Assembly: GCF_012396365.1 (NCBI RefSeq)
Contig: NZ_JAAXPG010000017.1
Location: forward strand, 108,011-172,010
Direction of reading: 5' to 3'
DNA from: Nocardiopsis alborubida
GTDB lineage: Bacteria; Actinomycetota; Actinomycetes; Streptosporangiales; Streptosporangiaceae
DNA: 64,000 nt
Shown one piece after another: positions 36,460 through 44,080 of the stretch (the stretch's first letter is position 1; each line of letters begins with the position of its first letter). A program made the position numbers and the translations under genes. Under the pieces are notes generated by a model, which saw nothing but the letters and a program-made list of their open reading frames with translations, was not told the origin of the DNA and searched no databases.

Positions 36460-36478
36460 GTCCACAGCCTGTGGACAA
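36460..36478. promoter_or_regulatory. 17-bp palindrome with perfect DnaA box, downstream of the kinase gene
   Basis: GTCCACAG-C-CTGTGGAC, with TGTGGACAA at 36470–36478 (9/9 inverse DnaA box). It differs from the upstream copy only at the central base. Confidence 0.55.
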
Positions 36479-36512
36479 CCTTCGGCCACGCAGCGGTGAG
36501 GTCCATGAGGGC

Positions 36513-37499
36513 CTACACCGGGGCCTCCGGGACCCCCGCGCCGGACCGTTCCGCGCACCACCGCGCGGTGTCCCGCAGGGAGGGGCGGTCCCGCGCCGTG
36601 TCGAGCAGCCGGACGGCCTCGTCGAGCCGCCGCTCACAGCGCACCGACGCCACGCTCCCCAGACCGGGCAGCACGTCGCGCACCAGCACGGTCTCCGCCT
36701 CCTCCCACGACCGGGCGCGGGCCAGCGCCCACAGCCGGCTCACCGCGGCGTGGAACAGGAACCGTCCGCTCCCGCCCGTCCCCGCGGCCCGTCCGCCCGC
36801 CCCGATCAGCTCCGCCACCCGGTCGAATGCCTCGACGGCCGCGCCCGGCTCACCGGCGTCGGCGCCGATCATGCCCCGGTGCCAGGCGATCTCCGCCTCG
36901 GTCAGCCACCACGTCCACACCGGATCGCCCCGGCGCGGCCCCTCCAGGTAACGGCTGAGGGTCTCCCCGATCAGCTTCCGCGCCCGGGTTCGCTCGCCCT
37001 CCTGGGCCGCGGCACGCGCCAGTCTCAGGGTGAACAGGGTGCGCACGCTTCCCGCCGGTCCCGCCGCCAACGCCGCCTCGCACACCCGCCGGGCCTCGGT
37101 CGGCTGCCACAGGTGGACGTCCTGCATCGCCAGCTGGCTGAGCGCGAAGTACTCCATGGAGCGGTCGCCCGCCCCGTGCGCGGCGTCCAGCGCCGTCAGG
37201 GTCATCCGCCGGGACAGGCGCTGGCGTTCGGCGTCGAAGGCCACCCAGCCGGTGACCTGGTGCAGTTCGGCGGTCGCGGCGAGCACGTCCGCCGAGCCGG
37301 GGAAACGCGTGCGGACCGCCTCGCGGGCCCGGGCGGCGGCGCGCGCCGCGGCGTCCACGGTGTCGCGGGCGCCGTAGCGGGTGTCCAGGGCGATGACGCG
37401 CGCGCTGACCGAGCGGACCGCCTCGGCGACCCGCTCCGGCGGCACACGGAGTTCCAGCGCCTCCGCAAGCCCGAGCGCCTCAGGAGCCTCAGGGTTCAC
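36513..37499 (-). CDS. TPR-like protein, regulator C-terminal part without HTH
   Basis: 328 residues if started at GTG 37497–37499. It is all helical and matches the C-terminal half of streptomycete-type XRE regulators: VTGWVAFDAERQRLSRRMTLTAL, GDRSMEYFALSQLAMQDVHLWQPTEARRVCEAALA. Those proteins normally begin with a DNA-binding domain of about 80 residues, which is missing here. A strong hairpin (37503–37538) separates it from hisC. It could be a stand-alone TPR protein or the remnant of a truncated regulator. A GTG at 37539–37541 inside the hairpin is an alternative start. Confidence 0.6.
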   Translation of the reverse strand: MNPEAPEALGLAEALELRVPPERVAEAVRSVSARVIALDTRYGARDTVDAAARAAARAREAVRTRFPGSADVLAATAELHQVTGWVAFDAERQRLSRRMTLTALDAAHGAGDRSMEYFALSQLAMQDVHLWQPTEARRVCEAALAAGPAGSVRTLFTLRLARAAAQEGERTRARKLIGETLSRYLEGPRRGDPVWTWWLTEAEIAWHRGMIGADAGEPGAAVEAFDRVAELIGAGGRAAGTGGSGRFLFHAAVSRLWALARARSWEEAETVLVRDVLPGLGSVASVRCERRLDEAVRLLDTARDRPSLRDTARWCAERSGAGVPEAPV

Positions 37500-37502
37500 C
37501 AA

Positions 37503-37538
37503 CCGGTTCCCCGCCCTGTGAACAGCGCGGGGAACCGG
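37503..37538 (-). terminator. hisC terminator
   Basis: CCGGTTCCCCGC / GCGGGGAACCGG, a perfect 12-bp stem with a 12-nt loop, 10 nt beyond the hisC stop. Confidence 0.75.
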
Positions 37539-37548
37539 CACGGCCGGG

Positions 37549-38631
37549 CTAACGGCGCTTGCCGTAGGAGGTGGCCACGGCCAGGAACGCGTCGTTCTCC
37601 TCGGGGGTGCCCAGGCTCACCCGGGCGCCCTCCCCCGCGAACGGGCGCACGGAGACGCCCTCCCGCGCGCACGCCTCGGCGAAGTCGAGCGTGTCCTCGT
37701 CCACCCGCAGCCACACGAAGTTGGCCTCGGTCGGCGGAACCGTCCACCCGGAGGCGATGAGCGCGTCGCGCACCCGCCCGCGCTCCTCGACGGTGGCCGC
37801 CACGCGCTCCAGCAGCTCCTCCTCGGCGGCCAGGGAGGCGACGCCGGCGGCCTGGGCGAGGTGGTTCACCGCGAACGGGACGAGGGTCTTGCGGACCGCG
37901 GCGGTCACCGGGGGGTGTCCCACGAGGAAGCCCAGGCGCACGGCGGCGAGCCCGTAGGCCTTGGAGAAGGTGCGCAGCACGGCGACGTTGGGCCGGTCGC
38001 GGTACAGGGAGACGCCGTCGGGCACCCGCGGGTCGCGCACGTACTCGCGGTAGGCCTCGTCCAGGACCACCAGAACGCTCTCGGGGACCCGGTCCAGGAA
38101 GGCGACCAGCTCCTCCTCGCGCACGGTGGTGCCGGTGGGGTTGTTGGGGTTGCACACGAGCACCATGCGGGTGTTCTCGGTGACCGCCTCGGCGATCGCG
38201 TCGAGGTCGTGCGTCTCGTCCCTGAGCGGGACCCGCACCGAGGTGACCCCCGCCAGTTCGGCGAGCAGCGGGTAGGCCTCGAAGGAGCGCCAGGCGTAGA
38301 CGACCTCGGCGCCGGGCTCGCCGACGGCTTCGAGCAGCTGCTGGAGCAGGCCCACCGAACCGGCGCCCAGGGCGAGGTGCTCCTCGGGGACGTCGAGGTG
38401 CCGGGCGAGCGCGGAGGTGAGCTCGGCGGCGCCCGGGTCAGGGTAGCGGTTGAGCTCGGCCGCGGCCAGGGAGATGGCCTCACGCACCGACGGGAGCGGC
38501 CCGTAGGGGCTCTCGTTGGAGGACAGCTTGACCGAGCGCCCGTCGGGACCGACGACCTTCCTGCCCGGCTTGTAGGGCGGGATGCTCTCCAGCACCGACC
38601 GCAGATATGGCGATTTCGACTCCGACACCAT
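37549..38631 (-). CDS. hisC: Histidinol-phosphate aminotransferase family (HisC-like)
   Basis: 360 residues, ATG with GAGGAAGGA upstream. Fold-type I PLP enzyme: [34 protein letters not shown], and [13 protein letters not shown] with the PLP Lys at residue 224, then the late Arg in [14 protein letters not shown]. These are HisC features. It stands alone, away from a his operon, so it may be a paralogue acting on aromatic amino acids (such stand-alone copies, often called Pat, occur in actinobacteria). Confidence 0.88.
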   Translation of the reverse strand: MVSESKSPYLRSVLESIPPYKPGRKVVGPDGRSVKLSSNESPYGPLPSVREAISLAAAELNRYPDPGAAELTSALARHLDVPEEHLALGAGSVGLLQQLLEAVGEPGAEVVYAWRSFEAYPLLAELAGVTSVRVPLRDETHDLDAIAEAVTENTRMVLVCNPNNPTGTTVREEELVAFLDRVPESVLVVLDEAYREYVRDPRVPDGVSLYRDRPNVAVLRTFSKAYGLAAVRLGFLVGHPPVTAAVRKTLVPFAVNHLAQAAGVASLAAEEELLERVAATVEERGRVRDALIASGWTVPPTEANFVWLRVDEDTLDFAEACAREGVSVRPFAGEGARVSLGTPEENDAFLAVATSYGKRR

Positions 38632-38739
38632 GGTCCTTCCTCAATACTTTGTGCTAACCCCGAGACACTCTCAGCAACATCGCGTCCGGGTCGGTCACCG
38701 CTCCCAGCGGAAATATCGCACAAAAGAGGAGATATCACC

Positions 38740-39525
38740 ATGCACTTGCGCCCCTGCCCCACGAACTCGGCACGGACCGTCGCTGGTCAGCTCCCCCGGC
38801 CGCGAGAGAGGCGAGGGCTCATCCGGTCATTGGCCCTTCCCGTGGTCGTGCCCGTCGCGGTCCTGCTGAGCGCGTGCGGTGGCGGCGCCGCCGGACAGCC
38901 CGCCGACCCCGGCGCCGAGGCCGCGGAGGCACTGCACGAGGCGCAGCCCCTGCACGTGCGCGACGCCACGTTCGCTGCCGAGAGCAGCGAGTACGGCACC
39001 TACTCCGAGCTTGCCACAGTGCGCCACAGCGAGCAGGTGCGGGCCGCCACCGAACTCGACAAGCCCGAGTGCCTGGACGCCGCCAACCAGTGGTCCGGTC
39101 TGGACGGGGTGCGCGACTCCCCCGCCTCCGTGGCGGCCTACGAGTGGCCCGAGGGCGCGGTCACGCACATGCTGGTGCGGCTGGACGGGGCCACGGCCGC
39201 GGAGGCGCTGTCCACCACGCCGCCGAGGAGCTGCGACGAGTACACCGCCACCCACGGGGACGGCACCTCCTCCGAGTACAGCGTGAGAGACCTGGAGGAC
39301 GTGCCGCGGATCGGGGACGAGTCGCGGGCCTTCGCCGTCGAGGTGGAGTCCGGGGACGACAGGAACCGCATGGTCAGCCTCATGTACCGCAACGGCGGCC
39401 TCGTCGGCAGCACGTCCGTCCTCGGAGACGGCGAACTGGAGGACTACGAGACGATGCTCGTGGAGTTCAGCGAGGCCGCGGTGGACAGGCAGCGGCAGAT
39501 GCTCGGGCAGGAGGCCGACCGCTGA
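38740..39525 (+). CDS. Secreted lipoprotein, unknown function
   Basis: 261 residues, ATG with AGAGGAG upstream. An N-terminal basic region and hydrophobic stretch end in the lipobox LLSAC (about residue 46), so it should be lipidated and surface-anchored. The mature part contains paired Cys (ECLDAANQW and PPRSCDEYT) and resembles PknH-sensor-like actinobacterial lipoproteins only in outline. It is divergent from hisC, with about 110 bp between starts. Confidence 0.75.
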   Translation: MHLRPCPTNSARTVAGQLPRPRERRGLIRSLALPVVVPVAVLLSACGGGAAGQPADPGAEAAEALHEAQPLHVRDATFAAESSEYGTYSELATVRHSEQVRAATELDKPECLDAANQWSGLDGVRDSPASVAAYEWPEGAVTHMLVRLDGATAAEALSTTPPRSCDEYTATHGDGTSSEYSVRDLEDVPRIGDESRAFAVEVESGDDRNRMVSLMYRNGGLVGSTSVLGDGELEDYETMLVEFSEAAVDRQRQMLGQEADR

Positions 39526-39526
39526 C

Positions 39527-39603
39527 CCCGGGCCGGTCCCGGGTCCGGGACCGGCCCGGGTTCGCGGCGGCACCGCAAACGGGCCCCGGAAGCCGGGGCC
39601 CGT
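39527..39603. terminator. Two tandem hairpins between convergent genes
   Basis: Stem 1 is CCCGGGCCGGTCCC / GGGACCGGCCCGGG (14 bp, 6-nt loop). Stem 2 is ACGGGCCCCGG / CCGGGGCCCGT (11 bp, 3-nt loop, 39579–39603). One serves each direction. Confidence 0.75.
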
Positions 39604-39613
39604 CGCCATGCCC

Positions 39614-40762
39614 TCATCCGGCCGGGGTCGGTTCGCGCCCGCCCGGGTCCGTTCCGTTCCTGTCCCGCTCCGTGGCGTCCTGCTCCGCCGTGTCCCGGCC
39701 GACCTCCTCGCGCCCGCTCGGACCGCGCTGTCCCGGAACGCGTTCGTTCCGGACGCCGCCCTCCCGAACCCCTTCGTCCCGGGCGCTCCCGTCGGATCCG
39801 CCCGCGGCGAGGTCCCACACGACGGAGCGTTCCCGGGCGGTCCGGAGGCTCAGCTCAGCCCTTGCCTCGTCGTGCCGCCACGCGTCCCGCCTGGCCGCCT
39901 CCCCCGGGTGGAGGAGCCTGCGCGGCGGGCCGGTCAGCTCGACGCGGGTGACCGCGCCGAAGGAGGCGACCACCGCTCCGCTCTCGCGGTCGACCAGGGC
40001 CGCGCGCACGGCGTTGCCGCGCCTGCCCCCGGTCCTGACCGCGTACACCACGTCGACGCGGCGGCCCTGCCGTACGCCGTCGTAGCGCAGGAACCTCCAG
40101 CAGCCCTGGCGCCACACGTCCTCGGGCTCGGACCCGAGCATCACCGGTTCGTTGACACGCCACACGTCGCTGCGGTGCAGGGTCCGCACGGTGCGGTGCA
40201 GCGGGACCTCGCGCAGCGCGCAGGGCTCCTCGTGCAGGGCGCGCGCGGCCACGGTGCGCAGTTCGGGGCTGAGCAGGGCCAGGAGCAGCAGTTCGGCGCC
40301 CAGGACCCCGGCGTGCAGCGGGGTCGGCGAGGCGACCACCTCCCAGCCCGCGGGTTCCAGGCCGAGCGTGGCCAGGGCCGCGGCCGACAGCAGCCCGGCG
40401 CGGGCCAGCGTCCGCCAGCCGATCGGCGCCTGGCTCAGCCCGCCGAAGCAGCCGCAGCCCGCCTCGGGGTCGCGCCTGCGGATCACCACCAGGGCCACGA
40501 CGGAGACGGCGAACACGACCGCGGTCAGCGCCCGCACCGCCTCTCCCAGCAGGCCGGTCAGCCCGAGCAGGCCGAGCGCCAGCGCGGCCTCCAGCAGGCC
40601 GGTGCCGACCGTGGACGAGCGGCGCAGCCGCTCCGGCACGAGGACGGCCAGGCCCGTGGCGGCCGCCCGCCTGGTGGTCTTGGCGACGGCTCCGGCCAGG
40701 AGCAGCACCGCCAGGAGCGGTAGCTGCGCCTCGCGGGCCGCCTCGACGATCTCCGGGAGCAT
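39614..40762 (-). CDS. MauE-like membrane protein with long hydrophilic C-terminus
   Basis: 382 residues. The first 190 contain four or more membrane helices and CGCFGG (102–107), the conserved loop of the MauE/DoxX-like redox membrane family. MauE is needed for maturation of methylamine dehydrogenase, probably in disulfide handling. The second half is soluble and Arg/Glu/Gly-rich, ending in a disordered tail. It lies 3 nt downstream of the Cys-rich gene, so the two form an operon. No methylamine dehydrogenase genes are in the window. Confidence 0.75.
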   Translation of the reverse strand: MLPEIVEAAREAQLPLLAVLLLAGAVAKTTRRAAATGLAVLVPERLRRSSTVGTGLLEAALALGLLGLTGLLGEAVRALTAVVFAVSVVALVVIRRRDPEAGCGCFGGLSQAPIGWRTLARAGLLSAAALATLGLEPAGWEVVASPTPLHAGVLGAELLLLALLSPELRTVAARALHEEPCALREVPLHRTVRTLHRSDVWRVNEPVMLGSEPEDVWRQGCWRFLRYDGVRQGRRVDVVYAVRTGGRRGNAVRAALVDRESGAVVASFGAVTRVELTGPPRRLLHPGEAARRDAWRHDEARAELSLRTARERSVVWDLAAGGSDGSARDEGVREGGVRNERVPGQRGPSGREEVGRDTAEQDATERDRNGTDPGGREPTPAG

Positions 40763-40765
40763 CGG

Positions 40766-41737
40766 TCATCCCTCCCCGTCGTGGACGGTGACGGTCGCGT
40801 TGAAGCAGCCGTCCTCCAGCCGCCCGCCGAGGGCGACGAAGCCGGTCATGGTCAGGGAGGCCAGCCGTCCCGCGCTCTGGCCGCCGCAGGAGGAGCACAG
40901 GTCGCACAGCCAGCTGTCGGCCGCGGCGCAGTCGATCACGGGAAGCGCCGCGGCCTCGTGTGTGCGGTCGTTGCGCAGGCTCAGGGTCGCCCCGGTGGAC
41001 AGCAGCGGCAGCGGAACGCAGGAGGTGCGCCGGTCGCAGGGCCCGTCGTGGCCGACGGGGTCGAGCGCCGGGTAGGCGATCCCGTCGACGTGGGCGCGCG
41101 GGTCCACGTGGGCGGAGCGGCCCCACGCCGGGTCGTACCAGGTGGCGACGCCGCTCAGCGTGGTGGCGCGCCGACGCGTGGGCGGCCGGTGCGGTGTGGC
41201 GCCGAGCGGGTAGGGCGGCTGGGTCGTGGCGGGGCGCACGGCCCGCACGGCCCCCTCCCACCAGACGCCGACGGCGTCGAAGACGTAGCCGGGTTCCAGG
41301 CGCGGGTGGCGTACGGAGATCCGGCCCGAGGTGCGGTAGGGAAGGACGACGGTCTGGCGCGGGCGCCCGTGACCGGGGTCGATCTCCAGGGTGTCGCCAT
41401 CACGGCTGACGATGACGCCGGTGGCGCGGGCGGTCTGGGCCCACACGCGTGCGGCGATGGGGTGGCCGCCGGGTACGCGCAGCACCACGGCGTCGTCACC
41501 GGTGCGGAGTTCGCCCGGGCCGACCTCCCCGCCCCGCCAGAACACGGTGGAGCTGTCGTACATGAAGTGTTCCTCGCCGCCCGGCACGGCCAGGCAGAGG
41601 ATGCGCGCGTTGGCGCTGACGACCACGCCGCGCGCGACGCGGTGCCCGATCGGCGTGGGTTCGGGTGCGCTCGCGGCGCCGAGCACCGCGGCTGTGAACC
41701 TTCCGCGGTCCCGTCCGATCTCGGTGGTCACTGACAT
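40766..41737 (-). CDS. Cys-rich protein with RlpA/double-psi-barrel-like segment
   Basis: 323 residues. The first 185 form a beta-rich domain of unknown type. Then comes LSGVATWYDPAWGRSAHVDPRAH, close to the opening of RlpA/expansin-type double-psi barrels. Three Cys clusters follow: CDRRTSC, VIDCAAAD and CDLCSSCGG. There is no signal peptide. The paired MauE-like membrane gene suggests a redox-active or sulfur/metal function. The start 41737 is ATG; function not known. Confidence 0.6.
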   Translation of the reverse strand: MSVTTEIGRDRGRFTAAVLGAASAPEPTPIGHRVARGVVVSANARILCLAVPGGEEHFMYDSSTVFWRGGEVGPGELRTGDDAVVLRVPGGHPIAARVWAQTARATGVIVSRDGDTLEIDPGHGRPRQTVVLPYRTSGRISVRHPRLEPGYVFDAVGVWWEGAVRAVRPATTQPPYPLGATPHRPPTRRRATTLSGVATWYDPAWGRSAHVDPRAHVDGIAYPALDPVGHDGPCDRRTSCVPLPLLSTGATLSLRNDRTHEAAALPVIDCAAADSWLCDLCSSCGGQSAGRLASLTMTGFVALGGRLEDGCFNATVTVHDGEG

Positions 41738-42265
41738 CTCGGCTGAGCCCCCTCACCAGCACGACTCGTCGCTTCGTCCCCGTTGTCCAGACATGGTCCC
41801 GGTGCCGCGGCCCCAAGCGACGCGTGGGGCACCTCATGGAACCAGAGAAGGGTTCCGCGCACACCGGGCTTCGCCCATCGGGCGACTCGGGATCGCCCCA
41901 CCACAGCCTGTCGTTACAAAGCTACGCATAGAACCCATAAATCTAGAAAGATTCATAAACACCCACAAGATCCCCCAAAACACAGGGGTTCCCGTTCGGT
42001 CGCCTCCACTCCTCCCGACCGGCGGAACCGGCCTCCGCGGCCGAGACCGGCGGGCTGCACCGGCCCGCACCACGGGCTTCCCGGCCGTCGGCGCCGCGAC
42101 TCGCCGGGGTCGGCGGCCAGGCACGGGAGGAGGTCGGATCCCTGTGGTTTTCCGGTGGGCCGTTTTACGGCGCGTGGGACACACGTGCCTGGATGTTTGC
42201 GTTGGCTGTGTGAGAGTTAGAAGGGAGAAACACGACGAAAGCCCACGCAGCGCCCGTGAAGGTCG
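41738..42265. other. Divergent intergenic region
   Basis: 528 bp between the Cys-rich gene and the SigE-type sigma factor. 41918–41990 is strikingly AT-rich for this window, with a small hairpin AATCT-AGAA-AGATT (41940–41953) flanked by CATAAA repeats. It is a likely regulatory region for both genes. No gene seen. Confidence 0.5.
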
Positions 42266-42793
42266 GTGGTCGGCGTGACAGGGACGACCCGGACACCCCG
42301 GTACGACGAGTTCAGCCACTACGTGGCCGAGCGCGGACCGGCCCTGCTCCGGATGGCCCGGTCGCTGACGAGCAGCCACGCCGACGCCGAGGACCTGCTC
42401 CAGGCGGCCCTGGTCAAGACCTTCCTCGCCTGGGACCGGATCGCCAACCCGAAGGCGCGCGACGGGTACGTGCGCAGGGCCATGGTGAACACGCAGATCT
42501 CCGAGTGGCGGCGCAACCGGCTGGACGTCTACCCGACCGACGAGATCCCCGAGCAGCGCGTGGACGACCCCACCTGGCGCAGCGACCTGGCCGACGTGGT
42601 GGAGCGCGCCATCGACCGCCTGCCCGACCGGCAGCGGACCACGGTGGTGCTGCGCTACTACGACGACCTCACCGAGGCGCAGATCGCCGAACGGATGGGA
42701 GTGACGCTCGGCACGGTGAAGAGCACGCTGTCCCGCGCCGTGGACAAGCTGCGCATGGACGCCGACCTCATCATCGAGCGCACCGTCGGATGA
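42266..42793 (+). CDS. SigE-family ECF RNA polymerase sigma factor
   Basis: 175 residues. Region 2 (EFSHYVAERGPALLRMARSLTSSHADAEDLLQAALVKTFLAW) and region 4 (RLPDRQRTTVVLRYYDDLTEAQIAERMGVTLGTVKSTLSRAVDKLR) are complete. The spacing and motifs match the actinobacterial SigE family (TIGR02983 type). No anti-sigma gene follows; the tRNA gene is next. Start GTG 42266 or 42275. Confidence 0.9.
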   Translation: MVGVTGTTRTPRYDEFSHYVAERGPALLRMARSLTSSHADAEDLLQAALVKTFLAWDRIANPKARDGYVRRAMVNTQISEWRRNRLDVYPTDEIPEQRVDDPTWRSDLADVVERAIDRLPDRQRTTVVLRYYDDLTEAQIAERMGVTLGTVKSTLSRAVDKLRMDADLIIERTVG

Positions 42794-42899
42794 CCCCGGG
42801 GCCCGCCCGGCCCCTGGACGGATCACCAACCGCATCAGCAGTGCGGTACCTTCCCGATCACCGGCTCCACAGGCCTCGGAGCTCGGACGGGCATTCGTT

Positions 42900-42929
42900 T
42901 TGCGCAACCGTCCGTGGTGTCTGTAGGCT
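42900..42929 (+). promoter_or_regulatory. tRNA-Ser promoter
   Basis: TTGCGC (42900–42905), an 18-bp spacer, and TAGGCT (42924–42929), ending 11 bp before the tRNA 5' end. Confidence 0.55.
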
Positions 42930-42940
42930 GGTCCCAGCCA

Positions 42941-43029
42941 GGAGGATTCGCCTAGTCAGGTCTATGGCGCCGCACTGCTAATGCGGTTAGGGAGCAATCC
43001 CTTCCGGGGTTCAAATCCCCGATCCTCCG
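42941..43029 (+). tRNA. tRNA-Ser (anticodon GCU)
   Basis: 89 nt. Acceptor stem GGAGGAT / ATCCTCC, discriminator G, anticodon loop CTGCTAA (GCU), a long variable arm (TTAGGGAGCAATCCCTT) typical of tRNA-Ser, and T-loop GGTTCAAATCC. CCA is not encoded. Confidence 0.95.
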
Positions 43030-43035
43030 CGCTCC

Positions 43036-43085
43036 GACCTGGGGCTTCTCGCATCACGCAAGTGAGAGAGGCCCCAGGTCCTTTT
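43036..43085 (+). terminator. tRNA-Ser terminator
   Basis: GACCTGGGGC / GCCCCAGGTC, a perfect 10-bp outer stem with an inner CTC/GAG pairing, followed by CTTTTC. Confidence 0.75.
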
Positions 43086-43263
43086 CGTGTTCGTGGGCGG
43101 TCGACGGGGAACCCGCACCGACCGCCCACGGCCCGCCCCGGCCGCCGGACCGCGAGGACGGCGGAGGCGGACCGGCGCCCGGCGGTGACCCGGTTCCCAC
43201 CGGACCTGTCGGCGGGACACGGAGCGCCGTTCCGCGGTCGTGCGGCTGACGCTTCGGGCGGTG

Positions 43264-43965
43264 TCAGGTCGAACGCCCGGCGATGGGGTGGTAGGCGCGT
43301 TCCCTGCCTTCGAGGGTGTCCGTGACGGTGGCTCCGAGGCTGTTGAGGATGTGGGAGCGCACCAGTCCGGCCGCGGCGGCGCCGTCACCGGCGATGACGA
43401 GCTCCAGGATCTCGTGGTGCTGGTTCAGGTCGATGGTGCGCGACTCGGCGCCCGCCGGCAGTTCCAGGCCGATCCGCCGGTACCGGTCGGCCTTGTCCCA
43501 CAGGTCGTCCAGGAGCCTGATCATGACGTTGTTGTGGGAGGCGGCGTAGATCGCCCGGTGGAAGGCCCGGTGCGCCGCGATGGCCTCCTCCCCCCAGGTG
43601 CGGGTGACAGGCAGGAGCGCGTCGGCCGCCGCCCTCATCGTGGCGATCTCCCGTTCCGTCCGGCGCAGCGCGGCGAGTTCGGTGGCGGAGGGCTCCAGCG
43701 AGAAACGGGCCTCCAGCAGCTCGCGCGCCTCGGAGGCGCTCATGGGTGCCACCCGGACGTCCCGGTGGGTGTCCATCGCGACCCAGTCCTCGCTGGCCAG
43801 CCGCCGGATCGCCTCGCGCAGGGGCGTGATGCTCATGCCCATCTCCTCCGCCAGCTCGTACTGCGACAGGCGTGATCCTGGGGCGAGCTCACCGGAGGTG
43901 ATGCGCCGGCGCAGCTCGGTGTAGGCCAGCCCGCCCTTGCTGGAGAAGACGTTCGCGCTGGTCAT
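43264..43965 (-). CDS. GntR-family regulator, FCD (FadR-like) subfamily
   Basis: 233 residues from ATG 43963–43965 with AGAGG upstream; a GTG 30 nt earlier lacks a ribosome site. A winged helix-turn-helix (AYTELRRRITSGELAPGSRLSQYELAEEMGMSITPLREAIRRL) is followed by an all-helical FCD effector domain whose metal/ligand His pattern is seen in HRAFHRAIY, HHEILEL and VRSHI. It is divergent from the D-tartrate dehydratase gene, with a clear operator between them. It is probably the repressor of the tartrate genes, released by tartrate or its product. Confidence 0.9.
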   Translation of the reverse strand: MTSANVFSSKGGLAYTELRRRITSGELAPGSRLSQYELAEEMGMSITPLREAIRRLASEDWVAMDTHRDVRVAPMSASEARELLEARFSLEPSATELAALRRTEREIATMRAAADALLPVTRTWGEEAIAAHRAFHRAIYAASHNNVMIRLLDDLWDKADRYRRIGLELPAGAESRTIDLNQHHEILELVIAGDGAAAAGLVRSHILNSLGATVTDTLEGRERAYHPIAGRST

Positions 43966-44037
43966 CGTGACCTCTCTCACCAAATTCTCGCTCACGGGCT
44001 TGTGACCCCCGTCTCAGCCAGTATAGGCTCCGCATAA

Positions 44038-44058
44038 CTTATAAGGGTCTTATAAGAC
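44038..44058. promoter_or_regulatory. GntR operator in the tartrate promoter region
   Basis: CTTATAAG (44038–44045) recurs 11 bp later (44049–44056). The second copy sits in the perfect 12-bp palindrome GTCTTATAAGAC (44047–44058). One helical turn between the sites suits cooperative dimer binding by a FadR-type protein. Confidence 0.7.
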
Positions 44059-44080
44059 CAAGCACAGCAGGAAGAGACCC

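Noticed and set aside
31090..36478. Chromosomal replication origin because of the DnaA boxes
   Set aside because: Only a few boxes spread over 5 kb, no AT-rich unwinding element, and no dnaA, dnaN or recF in the neighbourhood.
36513..37541. Pseudogene call for the TPR-type gene
   Set aside because: The frame is intact with normal codon use; absence of the HTH domain alone does not prove decay.
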